Source: Alloalcanivorax mobilis (GTDB taxonomy: Bacteria > Pseudomonadota > Gammaproteobacteria > Pseudomonadales > Alcanivoracaceae). Taken from it: DNA of 64,000 bases. The stretch covers positions 1-64,000 of the forward strand of contig NZ_NMQZ01000009.1 of assembly GCF_002864685.1 (NCBI RefSeq), read 5' to 3'. The notes below the pieces were generated by a model, which worked only from the letters and a program-made list of their open reading frames with translations, ran no database searches and had not been told where the DNA came from. Shown here piece after piece: positions 26,669-37,077 of the stretch (the first letter of the stretch is position 1; the number at the start of each line of letters is the position of its first letter). A program made the position numbers and the translations under genes.

Positions 26669-26980
26669 TCAGTGGGGGCGCACCGGCTGCACCAGCACCC
26701 ACGGCGCGATCACCACCGTCCACAGCTCCTGGGCGGACTGAAACCACTCGCGGGCTTGCTGATCGCTGACCGCGCCCACCCGCTGCTGACTCCGCCACTG
26801 CTGAATGTCGGCGGCCCGATCCTGAGCGAAAGCGACCGCGACCTCAATCAGATCCAGGTCACCGGACACCGCCACGGTCTGGCCACGGGCGAAGAATGGC
26901 TGCAACTCGGCCCAACCGGCGCGGGCGGTTTCCTGATTGAGCTTGGCTTTCAGGACGTCGATTTCGATGGGCTCGGCCAT
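26669..26980 (-). CDS. DUF2288 family protein
   Basis: A 103-residue cytoplasmic protein. ETARAGWAELQPFFARGQTV, then VSGDLDLIEVAVAFAQD and the Trp/Gln-rich C-terminal half match the DUF2288 pattern. The function is unknown. The start at 26980 (MAEPIEID) has AGGAGA 8 bp upstream; the longer in-frame reading has none. Confidence 0.75.
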   Translation of the reverse strand: MAEPIEIDVLKAKLNQETARAGWAELQPFFARGQTVAVSGDLDLIEVAVAFAQDRAADIQQWRSQQRVGAVSDQQAREWFQSAQELWTVVIAPWVLVQPVRPH

Positions 26981-27096
26981 GCGCTCTCCTGGTTGTGGCA
27001 CCGCGTCACCGGAGTTGGCCAGCGCGGTCGGCGCCATTATCGCGCCCGCCACCGGGAACGCAACCGGGCGGATCGACGGTCAGGAAGGGAGCACAC

Positions 27097-27127
27097 AAAA
27101 AAAGACGCCCGCCTTTGGGGGGCGGGC
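27097..27127 (-). terminator. Terminator of the PhoD-like gene
   Basis: On the minus strand GCCCGCC-CCCCAAAG-GCGGGC is followed by TCTTTTTTT, about 140 bp after the stop of the phosphatase gene. A strong intrinsic terminator. Confidence 0.75.
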
Positions 27128-27263
27128 GACTGTACCGGGCCGAGATGAACTTCCGTGTTCGTTCGCGTCCATGCCCGATCGACTATAAGCGCTGACTTCG
27201 CTCTGCGATATCAGCCGGAAACGTCAATTCATGTAGGAAATCCGCTATCTTTAATGAGAGACA

Positions 27264-28682
27264 TTACCATTGCAATTCCTTGCTTGCCTGAGGCAGAAAC
27301 TGCCCACGGCGGTCAAACAGACTCAACCGGGCGCCGTTTTCGTCCACGCTGACCCGGGAAAACGCGTCCCGGCTGTACACCTCGCCAGGCACCGTCACTT
27401 TACCGATCGATGGCGCCAGCAAGCCGGGCAAACGGTGATTGTCGCGGATCATCGGCCGGTACCAGCGAAACGCCATCAAGGCGGTGGGCCAGAACAGACC
27501 CGAGCAGATCCAGGCGTGCACCGGCGCCTGGTTGCGCCGCTCCAGACGGGCATACAAAGAGGCATGCACGTCGCCGCTGAGCACCAGCAACCGCCGGCAA
27601 CCACTGTCACGAATGGCATCCAGCAAGCGCTGCCGCTGGGCGCGAAACCCTTCCCAGGCATCCTCTCCACGAAACGGCCAGCGCTGTTCAGGAAACAACG
27701 GCACCGAGGACACCAGGCATTTGACCCGATCCGGCTCGCGGTGCAGCCACTGGATCACCGCTTCCTCCTGCGCCCCGGACATAATCTTGCGCTGCCACGG
27801 CCAACGGCTGAGTACCCGCTCGGTGCGCAGGTCCATCAGGAAGAAGTCCGCGCAGCCCCAGCGATAGCTGTACCAGAGCGCATCCGGGTCACGGTCCAGG
27901 CGCGAGCCTTCCTGATTCAGCGGGACCGCCGGGGAATGGGACGCCTGATAGATCTGATAAGCTTTCATTGCCGCCGGGTACTTGCTGGTCCACAGGTCGG
28001 CGTTGGCGCGCGCCGGCCAGTTGTTCTCGATCTCGTGGTCGTCGAGGATCATGTGCTGGTTGTAATCGGACATCAGACGGCGGATGTGCGGTTGCCCGAA
28101 GCTCTGCCGATAAAGATCGAAATACTGTTGCTGGGAAGACGCCGCCGCCACTTTCCAGGTGGCATCGGCGTACACCTGATCACCGCCAAACAACACAAAG
28201 TCCGTGCGCTCGGCGGCGGCGTTCTCCGCCATCACCGAGAAGATGCGATCCGCGCGGGTGTCTTCAATCTCATGGTCGGTACCGACAAACCGGTAGCAAC
28301 AGGAGCCGAACAAAAAACTCACCGGCTGCTTGTGATCCCGCGGCGCGGTGCGAAAGTGGCCTTTGTGCATGGCCTGCCAGTCCAACTGCTCATCCGGCAG
28401 GTCGATGTCGTCGACAAAACCAGCCTGATGCTCATAGCGGGTGTTCGGTTGCAGGCCTTTCAGCACTACCACGCCGGAGCTGTCGAAATTTCCATTGATA
28501 CGGAAATGGGTCGGCCCGCGCCAGCGCTCCTCGCCCACCGGCCGCCAGCGCACCCGGCCCAGAGGCAGTTTCTGACCGGCCTTCAAGGCGCCCGATGGCA
28601 TTGCCGCGAACAGCCGCACACTGGTCTGATCAGCGCTGCCGACAATCGGCCCCACCGGGAACGGCATCACCGTCATCGACAT
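27264..28682 (-). CDS. PhoD-like alkaline phosphatase/phosphodiesterase, type 1
   Basis: A 472-residue metallophosphoesterase of the PhoD superfamily. Metal-ligand motifs appear in order: FLFGSCCYRF, LFGGDQVYAD, MILDDHEIENNW and LSGDVHASL. An N-terminal fibronectin-like part (about 1-110) precedes the catalytic domain. I see no Tat (RR) or Sec signal, so it may be cytoplasmic or exported differently. Start ATG at 28682 with GGGGGA upstream. A second, unlike PhoD relative lies at 34019. Confidence 0.85.
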   Translation of the reverse strand: MSMTVMPFPVGPIVGSADQTSVRLFAAMPSGALKAGQKLPLGRVRWRPVGEERWRGPTHFRINGNFDSSGVVVLKGLQPNTRYEHQAGFVDDIDLPDEQLDWQAMHKGHFRTAPRDHKQPVSFLFGSCCYRFVGTDHEIEDTRADRIFSVMAENAAAERTDFVLFGGDQVYADATWKVAAASSQQQYFDLYRQSFGQPHIRRLMSDYNQHMILDDHEIENNWPARANADLWTSKYPAAMKAYQIYQASHSPAVPLNQEGSRLDRDPDALWYSYRWGCADFFLMDLRTERVLSRWPWQRKIMSGAQEEAVIQWLHREPDRVKCLVSSVPLFPEQRWPFRGEDAWEGFRAQRQRLLDAIRDSGCRRLLVLSGDVHASLYARLERRNQAPVHAWICSGLFWPTALMAFRWYRPMIRDNHRLPGLLAPSIGKVTVPGEVYSRDAFSRVSVDENGARLSLFDRRGQFLPQASKELQW

Positions 28683-29028
28683 GATTTCCCCCTTTTTTTA
28701 GTAAAAAGCACCAATCCGCACCCTTTTTTATCCCCGGCGGCGGGCCGGTTCCAGAGCCGCCCAATGGCCGTCCCGACCGGTTTTCCGTGCCTGGCGGCTT
28801 GCGCCGGCCGGTTCATTGATTGAGCCACCGCGACAGCACTGCTAGCATCCCGATAAGCGGAGAATCCCTGAACCCGGGCCCTTATGCCGGCCAGTGGCTG
28901 GGGCTTGAATACCGACAACCACCGTGGCCGCGCTGGAACAATAACAGGATGCTCGCGGCGTCCGGTGTTCGGATTCAGAGATTCCCCGGGTCCCTCCATA
29001 AGGAGCGCTTCGCGGGGTATCGATTATT
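28683..29028. other. Divergent intergenic region without a recognised gene
   Basis: 346 bp between the PhoD-like gene (minus) and the hybrid kinase (plus). It must hold both promoters. I see the GGGGGA ribosome site of the phosphatase and an AAGGAG at 29000-29005 that is too far from the kinase start to serve it. No repeat or RNA gene is recognised. Confidence 0.5.
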
Positions 29029-31845
29029 TTGTTGCAGGATGCTGTTTCCACCACACTGCGTTTTATCGGGGTGCTGCTGTTGTTCATCCTGGCCAGCGGC
29101 GTGGCGCACGCCGACGACGCTCTCGCCCTCGAGCGCGCCAATGACCGTTACACGCCCTATCCGCAACTGGATTATTTCTGCGACGCAGCGGATCGCCTCC
29201 CGGACCTGCCCGGTCTGTTGCACCCCTCCACAACCTGGCCCTGGCAGGCGAGCGGGCGCACTCTTCCCAATCTCGGCTTCACCAACGATCAGTGCTGGTT
29301 CCGTCTGCCGCTGGTTAACGTCAGCAATCCGGATACCGAATGGCGGCTGCTGGTGGACTACGCCATGCTCGGCACCCTGGACGTCTATTTGCTCTCAGCC
29401 ACCGGGAAGCTGCTCAGCCATCAGCAAGCCGGCATGGACCGACGCTTCGATGTGCGCCCCGATCCGTATCCGGTGCCGGTGTTCCCACTGACACTGGCTA
29501 CCGGGGAACGCTACACGATATTGATCAAAGTCGCGTCGCCCCACAGCATTCAACTGCCTCTGAGCCTGATGAGCAAGTCCGCGTTTGAGCACAGCACGCT
29601 CAATCACACCCTGCTTCAAGGCCTGTTCTTCGGCGGCATGCTGGTGATGATTCTGTACAACCTGTCGCTGTTTTTTTCGATCCGCGAAAAAGCCTATCTT
29701 CTTTATGTGTTCTGGTCGTTGTCGATCACCCTGTTCATGGCGGTGCTGCACGGCTTCGCGCACAAGTATCTGTGGCCGTCTTCGCCTCTGATCAGCCAGT
29801 ACGTGCTGCACTATCTGCTGCCGCTGCTGGTGATTCTGCCGTCGCTGTTCACCCTGCATTTTCTGAACCTGCCGGATCGATCACCACCGCTGGCCCGTTT
29901 GCTGCGTCTGCTGGTCACGTTGGGGGTGGTGTTGCTGTTGGCGGCGCCTTTCGTCAGCCGCGAGGTGTTGATTCCGATCAGCGTGCTGGCGATCCTGGCG
30001 ATGGATTTCGGCATTCTCGCGGCGGGGCTGCTGCGCACCGCCGCCCGCGACCCCGACGCCCGTATCTTCACCTTTGCCTGGGCCTGTTTTATCGCCGGGG
30101 CGGCGGCCATGTCGCTGAACAAGTACGGCCTGGCGCCACGCAACGCGCTCACCGAGAACCTGGTTCAGGTCGGCGTCTTTTTAGAGGTTATTCTGCTCTC
30201 GCTGGCCCTGGCGCGACGCATCACCCGGCTTAAGGAAGCGCACGCGGTGTCGGTGCGCGACAAAGCCGTGGCCGAGATGGACGCTTTTAAAGCCGGCGCT
30301 CGCAACCAGGCGAAGAGCGAATTCCTGGCCACCATGAGCCACGAGATCCGCACCCCGATGAACGGCATCATCGGCATGACCGATCTGCTGCGGCGCACTG
30401 ATCTGAGTCATCAGCAGGCGCAATACGTGGACACCATCTACCAGTCGACCCAATCGCTGGTCACCGTGATCAACGACATCCTCGATTATTCGCGTATAGA
30501 GTCGGGCAAGCTGGAACTGGAATTCCAGGACGTCGACGTGGAAGCGATGGTGGACGATTGCGTGCGTCTGTTCGCCATGCGCTCACTGGAAGCCCGGGTG
30601 CCGCTGTACACTTTTATCGACTCCCGCGTGCCCAACAGCATCAACACCGATCCGATCCGCTTGAAACAGGTGCTCACCAACCTGCTCAGCAATGCCTTCA
30701 AGTTTACCGATCACGGCCAGGTGGCTCTGCATCTGAGCGTGCGCCAGCCACCGGACGAACAGGGCCACTGCGTACTGATGATAGAGGTGGCGGACACCGG
30801 CACCGGGCTCGACGAGGCCCAGCAGCAAACCCTGTTCCAGGTGTTCAGCCACGGCGCCCGGGGTGGCCGCCATAAACACCAGGGCGCCGGTCTCGGCCTG
30901 ACCATCTGTAAGCGGCTCACCGAGTTGCTGGGCGGCGAAATCGGTGTTTCCAGTTCGCTGGGGCGCGGCGCCACGTTCTGGATTACCCTGCCCACCCGGG
31001 TCAGCACGTCGCGCAAGCCGGTGGACAGCCTCGCCGGCCAGCGCGTGATGATGATCAATCATGACGCTTCGCTGACGCTCAGCCTGTCGCAACTGATGAC
31101 CCGCTGGGGTCTGGAAGTGGATGAATACGCCGACTGCGAGCAGACGCTGAGCGCGCTCAACGCGGCTACCCCACCGGTGGACGTGCTGATCGCCTCGGAG
31201 CCCAATCTGGCCCGCCGCACCGAATTGCTCGACATCCGCCGCCGCCTGGGCGACCCGCCGTTGCTGATTCTGCAAGCCAGTGGCACCGACATCACCGGTG
31301 AATTGCCCGGCGATATGCTGCTGGTGGAAACGCCGGTGTCCTCGCGGGCCCTGCGCCACACGCTCGCCTCGCAACTGCACGAGCGAGCGCCGGCAAAACC
31401 GGAGCCGGAAGTCTCGGCGGCTGCCCGCAATCACCCACGCCTGGCCCGGCTGAATGTGATGGTGGTGGAAGACAACGCCGTCAATCAGCTGGTCATCGAC
31501 AGCATTCTGCGCTCCATGGGCATTCACGCCACCCTGCTGGTCAACGGCGCCCAGGCACTGCAAAGGGTGCAGGACCAGCCGGGCAACTGGGACGTGGTGT
31601 TCATGGATTGCGAGATGCCGGTGATGGACGGCTATCAGGCCACCCGGGAGATTCGCCTGTTCGAGCAGAACCGCGATATCGACCCCTGCTGGATCATTGC
31701 GTTGTCCGCCCACGCCACCGGCGATTACGTGCAGAAAGCCCGCGCCGCCGGGGTCGACGACTACCTCAGCAAACCGGTCTCCCGGGATCAGGTGTTGGAA
31801 GCGTTACAGCGCAATCGGAGCCTGACCAGCAGCGGCGGCGATTGA
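29029..31845 (+). CDS. 7TM hybrid sensor histidine kinase, RetS-like layout
   Basis: A 938-residue membrane sensor. A signal peptide (to about residue 28) leads into a 7TMR-DISMED2 sensory domain (about 30-180), then seven hydrophobic helices (about 195-400). A HisKA domain follows with SHEIRTP (His438), a HATPase domain with N box NAFKFT, DTGTGLD and [12 protein letters not shown], and two receiver domains. REC2 is complete (VVEDNAVNQ, Asp860 in [15 protein letters not shown]). REC1 lacks the phospho-Asp: [10 protein letters not shown] stands where DVLIxDxxMP is expected. The order matches Pseudomonas RetS. The start is uncertain; only TTG/GTG codons are available and no good ribosome site is seen. 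Confidence 0.85.
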   Translation: MLQDAVSTTLRFIGVLLLFILASGVAHADDALALERANDRYTPYPQLDYFCDAADRLPDLPGLLHPSTTWPWQASGRTLPNLGFTNDQCWFRLPLVNVSNPDTEWRLLVDYAMLGTLDVYLLSATGKLLSHQQAGMDRRFDVRPDPYPVPVFPLTLATGERYTILIKVASPHSIQLPLSLMSKSAFEHSTLNHTLLQGLFFGGMLVMILYNLSLFFSIREKAYLLYVFWSLSITLFMAVLHGFAHKYLWPSSPLISQYVLHYLLPLLVILPSLFTLHFLNLPDRSPPLARLLRLLVTLGVVLLLAAPFVSREVLIPISVLAILAMDFGILAAGLLRTAARDPDARIFTFAWACFIAGAAAMSLNKYGLAPRNALTENLVQVGVFLEVILLSLALARRITRLKEAHAVSVRDKAVAEMDAFKAGARNQAKSEFLATMSHEIRTPMNGIIGMTDLLRRTDLSHQQAQYVDTIYQSTQSLVTVINDILDYSRIESGKLELEFQDVDVEAMVDDCVRLFAMRSLEARVPLYTFIDSRVPNSINTDPIRLKQVLTNLLSNAFKFTDHGQVALHLSVRQPPDEQGHCVLMIEVADTGTGLDEAQQQTLFQVFSHGARGGRHKHQGAGLGLTICKRLTELLGGEIGVSSSLGRGATFWITLPTRVSTSRKPVDSLAGQRVMMINHDASLTLSLSQLMTRWGLEVDEYADCEQTLSALNAATPPVDVLIASEPNLARRTELLDIRRRLGDPPLLILQASGTDITGELPGDMLLVETPVSSRALRHTLASQLHERAPAKPEPEVSAAARNHPRLARLNVMVVEDNAVNQLVIDSILRSMGIHATLLVNGAQALQRVQDQPGNWDVVFMDCEMPVMDGYQATREIRLFEQNRDIDPCWIIALSAHATGDYVQKARAAGVDDYLSKPVSRDQVLEALQRNRSLTSSGGD

Positions 31846-31859
31846 GTCCCGCGCAACGG

Positions 31860-31888
31860 GTGAAATGGCGCCAGCGGGCCAGTATCAT
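31860..31888 (+). promoter_or_regulatory. Candidate promoter for metG
   Basis: GTGAAA (31860-31865) and TATCAT (31883-31888) with 17-bp spacing, 36 bp before the metG start. Confidence 0.4.
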
Positions 31889-31924
31889 AGCGGTTCGATT
31901 TTCTGCTGATGTTGCCGTCCCCCT

Positions 31925-33961
31925 ATGAGTGAACAAGTCCGCAAGATCCTGGTCACCAGTGCCCTGCCCTACGCCAATGGGCCCATCCACCTGGGCCACC
32001 TGCTGGAATACATCCAGACCGACATCTGGGTGCGGTTCCAGAAGTTGCGTGGCGAACAGTGCCTGTACGTGTGCGCCGACGACGCCCACGGCACCGCCAT
32101 CATGCTCAAGGCGGAGGAAAACGGCGTCACCCCGGAGCAGCAGATCGCCACGGTGAAGGCCGACCACGAGCGGGATTTCGCCGACTTCCAGATCCGCTTC
32201 GACAATTACTACAGTACCCACAGTCCGGAGAACCGGGCGTTCTCGGAGATGATCTTCCAGCGCAACAAAGACGCGGGCTACATCCTCGAGAAGGAAATCA
32301 CCCAGCTGTACGATCCGGAAAAGGGCATGTTTCTGTCTGACCGGTTCGTGCGTGGCACCTGCCCGAAATGCGGCGCCACGGATCAATACGGCGACAACTG
32401 TGAGGTGTGCGGCGCCACCTATTCACCCTCGGATCTGATCGACCCCTATTCGGCGGTGAGCGGCGCCACCCCGGTGGAGAAACAGACCATCCAGCTGTTC
32501 TTCGACCTGCCCCGGTTCGAGCCGCTGCTGCGCGAATGGACCCGCTCGGGGTCGTTGCAGGAAGGCGTGGCCAACAAACTTCAGGAATGGATCGAGGATC
32601 TGCAGCCCTGGGACATCTCCCGGGAGGCGCCCTACTTCGGCTTCGAGATTCCCGGCTACCCGGGCAAGTATTTCTACGTCTGGCTGGACGCGCCGATCGG
32701 CTACATGGCCAGCTTCAAGAACCTGTGCGACCGCGAAGGCTGGGACTTCGACGAGTACTGGAAGGCGGATTCCGACGCCGAGCTCTATCACTTTATTGGC
32801 AAGGACATCATCAACTTCCACGGCCTGTTCTGGCCGGCGATGCTCGACGGCGCCGGCCTGCGCAAGCCCACCGCCATTTTCAGCCACGGTTTCGTCACCG
32901 TGAACGGCGCCAAGATGTCCAAATCCCGGGGCACCTTTATCAAGGCCCGCACCTATCTGGATCATCTCAACCCGGAATACCTGCGTTATTACTTCGCCGC
33001 CAAGCTCAACAGCCGGGTGGACGATTTCGACCTCAACCTGGAAGACTTCGCCCAGCGCGTTAACACCGACCTGGTCGGCAAGGTCGTCAACATCGCCAGC
33101 CGCACCGGCAATTTCGTCGCCAAATTCGGCGGCAACCTGGGGCCGGACCTGGACAACCCGCTGCTGGTGCGCGAAGCCCAGGAGGCGGCGGAACGCATCG
33201 CCACCTTCTACGAACAGCGCGAGTTCAGCAAGGCGATGCGCGAGATCATGACCCTGGCCGATCACGCCAATGTCTACATCGCGGAAAAGGCCCCCTGGAC
33301 CCTGGCCAAGGAAGAAGGCCGCGACAAAGAAGTCCTGGCGGTGTGCGCCACCGCGCTCAACGTATTCCGCCTGCTCGTCCTGTATCTGAAGCCGGTGCTG
33401 CCGGAGCTGGCGGCGCGCGCCGAGGCGTTCCTCAACATCGCGCCGCTGACCTGGGCCGACCATCAGCAACTGTTGCTTGAGCATGACATCAATAAGTTCA
33501 GCGCCATGATGGCCCGGGTCGACATGGCCCAGATCGAGTCCATGCTGAACGACTCCAAGGACACCCACACCCGCGCCGAGCCAAAGGCCCAGGCGGCGAC
33601 CAGCGACGCAGCGGCCGATGACGACAGCGCGGACACCATCACCCTGGACGATTTCCTCAAGGTCAAGCTGCGGGTCGCCCGGGTCAGCCGCGCGGCGCAC
33701 GTGGACGGCGCGGACAAGCTGCTGCAATTGACCCTGGACGTGGGCGAATGGGGGGAACGCAATGTGTTCGCCGGCATCAAAGCCAAATACCGACCCGAGG
33801 AACTGGAGGGCCGGCTGGTGGTGCTGGTCGCCAACCTGGCGCCGCGCAAGATGAAATTCGGCCTCTCCGAGGGCATGGTGCTGGCCGCCGGCCCCGGCGG
33901 CGAGGACATCTTCCTGCTTGCCCCGGACAGCGGCGCCCAGCCCGGCATGGAAGTACGCTGA
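31925..33961 (+). CDS. metG: Methionyl-tRNA synthetase
   Basis: MetG charges tRNA-Met. The 678-residue protein has the HIGH-type motif HLGH (in [12 protein letters not shown]), the zinc knuckle pairs CPKCG and CEVCG, and KMSKS in [13 protein letters not shown]-terminal EMAP-II-like tRNA-binding domain (about 575-678, [12 protein letters not shown] onward) follows a charged Ala/Asp linker. The length matches the E. coli dimeric type. Upstream there is no strong Shine-Dalgarno sequence (GCCGTCCCCCT before ATG). Confidence 0.97.
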   Translation: MSEQVRKILVTSALPYANGPIHLGHLLEYIQTDIWVRFQKLRGEQCLYVCADDAHGTAIMLKAEENGVTPEQQIATVKADHERDFADFQIRFDNYYSTHSPENRAFSEMIFQRNKDAGYILEKEITQLYDPEKGMFLSDRFVRGTCPKCGATDQYGDNCEVCGATYSPSDLIDPYSAVSGATPVEKQTIQLFFDLPRFEPLLREWTRSGSLQEGVANKLQEWIEDLQPWDISREAPYFGFEIPGYPGKYFYVWLDAPIGYMASFKNLCDREGWDFDEYWKADSDAELYHFIGKDIINFHGLFWPAMLDGAGLRKPTAIFSHGFVTVNGAKMSKSRGTFIKARTYLDHLNPEYLRYYFAAKLNSRVDDFDLNLEDFAQRVNTDLVGKVVNIASRTGNFVAKFGGNLGPDLDNPLLVREAQEAAERIATFYEQREFSKAMREIMTLADHANVYIAEKAPWTLAKEEGRDKEVLAVCATALNVFRLLVLYLKPVLPELAARAEAFLNIAPLTWADHQQLLLEHDINKFSAMMARVDMAQIESMLNDSKDTHTRAEPKAQAATSDAAADDDSADTITLDDFLKVKLRVARVSRAAHVDGADKLLQLTLDVGEWGERNVFAGIKAKYRPEELEGRLVVLVANLAPRKMKFGLSEGMVLAAGPGGEDIFLLAPDSGAQPGMEVR

Positions 33962-33965
33962 TCCT

Positions 33966-33989
33966 CCGGCCGCGCCTTCGCGCGGCCGG
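33966..33989 (+). terminator. Hairpin downstream of metG
   Basis: Perfect 10-bp arms CCGGCCGCGC and GCGCGGCCGG with a CTTC loop, 5 bp after the metG stop. No T tract follows, so termination efficiency is uncertain. Confidence 0.55.
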
Positions 33990-34018
33990 GGCCCTTCCCG
34001 CAGGCAAAAGGATTAACC

Positions 34019-35938
34019 GTGGCCGACTCCGCGCTTCGCAGTAACCCGCCGGTGCTGGCCGGCCCGATACTGAGGCGGCTGGAGCCGCAACGGCTGGTGC
34101 TGTGGCTGGTCGCCAGCCGGCGCCTGGCGTTGACCCTGAAGCTGTTCGAAAACGGCGCCGACGGCCCCAGCCGCCAATGGTCGGCGCGACAACTGCCCTG
34201 CCGCGTGGTGCCGCTGGGCCGCCAGGCGTTTCTGCATCTGATTGATCTGCATCTTGAAGCGCCGCTCGCCGAGGCGGCCTTGATCGGCTACGACCTGTGC
34301 CTGCCGGACGGCACCGGCATCGCCGACTGGGCCAGCCACCTGCTCTACGCCGGCGAGCGCCACCCCACCTTCGTGGTCCACAGCGAGCGCCGGCAGTTGT
34401 TGTACGGCTCCTGCCGCAAGCCCCACCACCCCAGCCGTGATGGCCTGACCCGCGCCGACGCCCTGATTGCCGAGCGCCCCACCGACCCGAAAGCGCGCCC
34501 CGCCCTGCTGCTGTTGACCGGCGATCAGATCTACGCGGACGATGTGTCCGCGCCGATGCTGTGCGCCGTTCAAGCGCTGATCAAACAGCTCGGCCTGCCC
34601 GGCGAGCCCCTGGAAGGGGCAGTGGTGCGCCACAGTGACGAGCTGTACCGCCATCCCGACAACCACCATCGGCAACGGCTGCTGCCGGCGCTCAAGGTCA
34701 ACCGGGCGCTGCGCGAGCGTTTCTTCGGCGGCGTCAAAAAGCCAATTTTCACCACCGACAGCGCCCGCCGTCACCTGGTGACGTTCAGTGAAGTGCTGGC
34801 CATGTATCTGCTGGTCTGGTCGCCATTACCCTGGCGGCTGATCGACCCCGCCCCGATGGTCGGGGCAGACGACGACCAGCGCATCGATGCGCAAAATCAG
34901 CAGCGTATTATCGACGGCTTTGTCGCCGACTTGCCCGCCGCCGCGCGGGTGCTCGCCCATTTGCCCACGGTGATGATGTTCGACGACCACGACGTCACCG
35001 ACGACTGGAACCTGACCGCCGCCTGGGAAGCCACCGCTTACGGCCACCCGTTCTCGCGCCGCATCATTGGCAATGCACTGATCGGCTACCTGCTCTGCCA
35101 GGGCTGGGGCAATCAGCCGGAGGCCTTCGAAGAACCCTTGGACGACCTCGTCACGCTGCTTGAAGAAGGCGCCGATGGCGACTTGCAAGCAGCCCCGCAC
35201 GATGCCTTGATCGACCGCCTGCTGACCTTTGAACGGTGGCACTTCAGCCTGCCCGGCAGCCCCAAGATCGTGGTGCTCAACACCCGCACCCGACGCTGGC
35301 GCAGCGAACGCAGCCCCACACGCCCCTCCGGTCTGATGGATTGGGAAGCGCTCACCGAGCTGCAACAGGAGTTACTCAATCAACCCGCCGCGGTGATTGT
35401 TTCCCCCGCGCCGATTTTTGGCGTCAAATTGATAGAAACCGTGCAGAAGCTGTTTTCCCTGGCCGGCAAACCCCTCACCGTGGACGCGGAAAACTGGATG
35501 GCTCACCGCGGCGCCGCGCGAGTGATCCTGAATATTTTTCGCCATTCGCGCACCCCCGCGAATTACGTAGTGCTCTCCGGCGACGTCCACTATTCCTTCG
35601 TGTACCGGGTGCGCATTCGTCAGCGCCAGCACGGCCCGCGCATCTGGCAGCTTACCGACAGCGGCCTGAAAAACCGCTTTCCCGATCGCCTGCTGAGCTG
35701 GTTCGACCGGCTCAACCGCTGGCTGTACGCGCCCTGGTCGCCGCTCAACGGCTTCACCAAGCGGCGCCGTCTCGCCGTCACCCCCTACCTGCCGGAGCCC
35801 CGCGACGCCGGCGAACGGCTGTGGAACGGCGCCGGCATAGGCCTGGTGACCCTGGACGCGAAAGGTCGCCCGGAACGCATCGAACACCTCAACAGCGACG
35901 GCACCACGGTGTGCTTTAAGCCCCGCGACGCGGATTAG
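34019..35938 (+). CDS. PhoD-like phosphatase, type 2
   Basis: A 639-residue PhoD-superfamily protein with motifs LYGSCRKPHH, LLTGDQIYADD, MMFDDHDVTDDW and LSGDVHYSF. It is longer than and unlike the phosphatase at 27264, with a big insertion between the second and third metal motifs. A GTG start with AAGGA 7 bp upstream. No signal peptide or membrane segment is visible. The substrate is unknown. The metal ligands look complete, so it is probably an active phosphoesterase. Confidence 0.83.
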   Translation: MADSALRSNPPVLAGPILRRLEPQRLVLWLVASRRLALTLKLFENGADGPSRQWSARQLPCRVVPLGRQAFLHLIDLHLEAPLAEAALIGYDLCLPDGTGIADWASHLLYAGERHPTFVVHSERRQLLYGSCRKPHHPSRDGLTRADALIAERPTDPKARPALLLLTGDQIYADDVSAPMLCAVQALIKQLGLPGEPLEGAVVRHSDELYRHPDNHHRQRLLPALKVNRALRERFFGGVKKPIFTTDSARRHLVTFSEVLAMYLLVWSPLPWRLIDPAPMVGADDDQRIDAQNQQRIIDGFVADLPAAARVLAHLPTVMMFDDHDVTDDWNLTAAWEATAYGHPFSRRIIGNALIGYLLCQGWGNQPEAFEEPLDDLVTLLEEGADGDLQAAPHDALIDRLLTFERWHFSLPGSPKIVVLNTRTRRWRSERSPTRPSGLMDWEALTELQQELLNQPAAVIVSPAPIFGVKLIETVQKLFSLAGKPLTVDAENWMAHRGAARVILNIFRHSRTPANYVVLSGDVHYSFVYRVRIRQRQHGPRIWQLTDSGLKNRFPDRLLSWFDRLNRWLYAPWSPLNGFTKRRRLAVTPYLPEPRDAGERLWNGAGIGLVTLDAKGRPERIEHLNSDGTTVCFKPRDAD

Positions 35939-35943
35939 CGGAT

Positions 35944-35974
35944 CAGTTTTCAGTTTTCAGTTTTCAGTTTTCAG
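35944..35974. repeat. Heptamer-repeat run E4
   Basis: Four exact copies of CAGTTTT plus CAG, right after the type-2 PhoD stop. Only one arm is seen here. The same word recurs at 42102-42132. It is the left end of the 421-bp convergent gap 35939-36359, which also holds the long hairpin at 36127-36233 and a terminator; no gene is credible in it. Confidence 0.85.
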
Positions 35975-36126
35975 CAGGGTGACACCGACCCAGCAACGGA
36001 GCCGCTGTAGGAGCCATCCTTGATCGCGAACCGGCGCAGCCGGACGGCGTTCCAGTCCCCGCCAGGCTTATTTCCCTGCCGCAACCCGGCGGCGCGATGA
36101 CCCGGCGCGGTGACGCTGCTCCGTGT

Positions 36127-36233
36127 GCGGGGCAAGGGCTGTGCCTGGAGGGACCGCTCAAGCCATCCTTGGTCGCTGTTAGTTTGGCCATCCCTGGCCA
36201 AACAGCTCCCTCCAGGCACAGCCCTTGCCCCGC
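36127..36233. repeat. Long perfect inverted repeat with nested hairpin (H3)
   Basis: Outer arms 36127-36153 and 36207-36233 are perfect 27-bp inverted copies (GCGGGGCAAGGGCTGTGCCT...). Inside lies a second perfect hairpin, TTTGGCCA-TCCC-TGGCCAAA (36183-36202). No transposase or terminal duplication is visible. Confidence 0.85.
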
Positions 36234-36305
36234 GCTCCCAATCAAGTAGCCCAATCACGATCCCCAAAAAGCCGCTTACCCTAAATCGCGATGCACCAAA
36301 AGATG

Positions 36306-36337
36306 AATAAAAAAAGCCGCGGCAAAACCGCGGCTTT
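36306..36337 (-). terminator. Terminator of the Spy-like gene
   Basis: On the minus strand AAAGCCGCGG-TTTTG-CCGCGGCTTT runs into a T tract (complement of 36306-36315), 22 bp past the stop. Perfect 10-bp arms. Confidence 0.85.
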
Positions 36338-36359
36338 CTGGGCAGCGTAACCGGAGCGG

Positions 36360-36815
36360 TTAGCGCTGTTGTTGCTGCTGCTGTTGCATCTGTTGCTGCA
36401 TTTTGCGCATCTGCTCCTGCTGCTCCTTGGCCTTCTGCTCAAGGGTGGCGCGCTGCTCGCTGGTCAGGGTTTTCTGAATGCGCGCTTGCAGAAGCGCGGA
36501 TTCGGCGGTGACTTCGCCGGTGACTTCGCCAAGGCGCTCGGCGTTGTCGCGAATCGCATCCTCGTCGAAATCCGGTTTGATCTGCTCGCCAAGCTGCTGC
36601 TGGGCGTCTTGGGCTTCCATGCGCAGTTTCATGACCTTGGCTTCGGAATCCTGCATCATGCCGCGAATGTCTTTTTTCTGGCTGTCGCTCAAATTAACCA
36701 GTTGGTCGAGCTGGTCTACCTGATCGCCTCCCTGGGGGCCCGGTTGCTGGGCCAGGGCCGTGGCATTGAGGCCGACGGCCAGCAGGGCGATGCTCATGAG
36801 CTTTACGATTTTCAT
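36360..36815 (-). CDS. Spy/CpxP-like periplasmic protein
   Basis: A 151-residue exported helical protein. Signal peptide MKIVKLMSIALLAVGLNATA, cut near ALAQ. Two LTxxQ-like motifs (LSDSQKK near residue 45 and LTSEQRA near 122) are the Spy/CpxP hallmark. The C-terminus is very rich in Gln and Met (KMQQQMQQQQQQQR). Such proteins are periplasmic chaperones or stress sensors. The start at 36815 is set by GAGGAAA upstream and a clean signal peptide. Confidence 0.78.
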   Translation of the reverse strand: MKIVKLMSIALLAVGLNATALAQQPGPQGGDQVDQLDQLVNLSDSQKKDIRGMMQDSEAKVMKLRMEAQDAQQQLGEQIKPDFDEDAIRDNAERLGEVTGEVTAESALLQARIQKTLTSEQRATLEQKAKEQQEQMRKMQQQMQQQQQQQR

Positions 36816-36999
36816 AGGGTTTTCCTCTATCCGTGTCTTCAATGGCAGTCCATGGTCGACCACCCTACCGGAACATAGGCTGCGTATCTTATCGATGGTT
36901 CCACCCGGAGCGGGCCCGCGCGCCAGGTGACCAGGCCATGATCGCCGCCAGCTCAAGGCACATGCGGCCTGCGGCGGGGGCCACCGGAAACGAAAATTT

Positions 37000-37008
37000 T
37001 GCTAAAAT
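37000..37008 (+). promoter_or_regulatory. Candidate extended -10 promoter for rsxA
   Basis: TGC followed by TAAAAT is an extended -10 element. No good -35 is visible, as is usual for this class. It lies about 70 bp before rsxA. Confidence 0.4.
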
Positions 37009-37077
37009 CGCCGCCGGGAGCGTCAAACCGACGCCCCGGCAGAGAACCATGGCGCCACAAACGCCCCGGAAACGCCG

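Noticed and set aside
27270-28823. Open frame antisense to the type-1 PhoD gene
   Set aside because: The phosphatase has intact metal motifs and its own ribosome site; the antisense translation has no recognisable domain.
36127-36233. MITE or insertion-sequence remnant
   Set aside because: Perfect inverted ends, but no target-site duplication and no transposase fragment could be found; recorded as a hairpin repeat instead.
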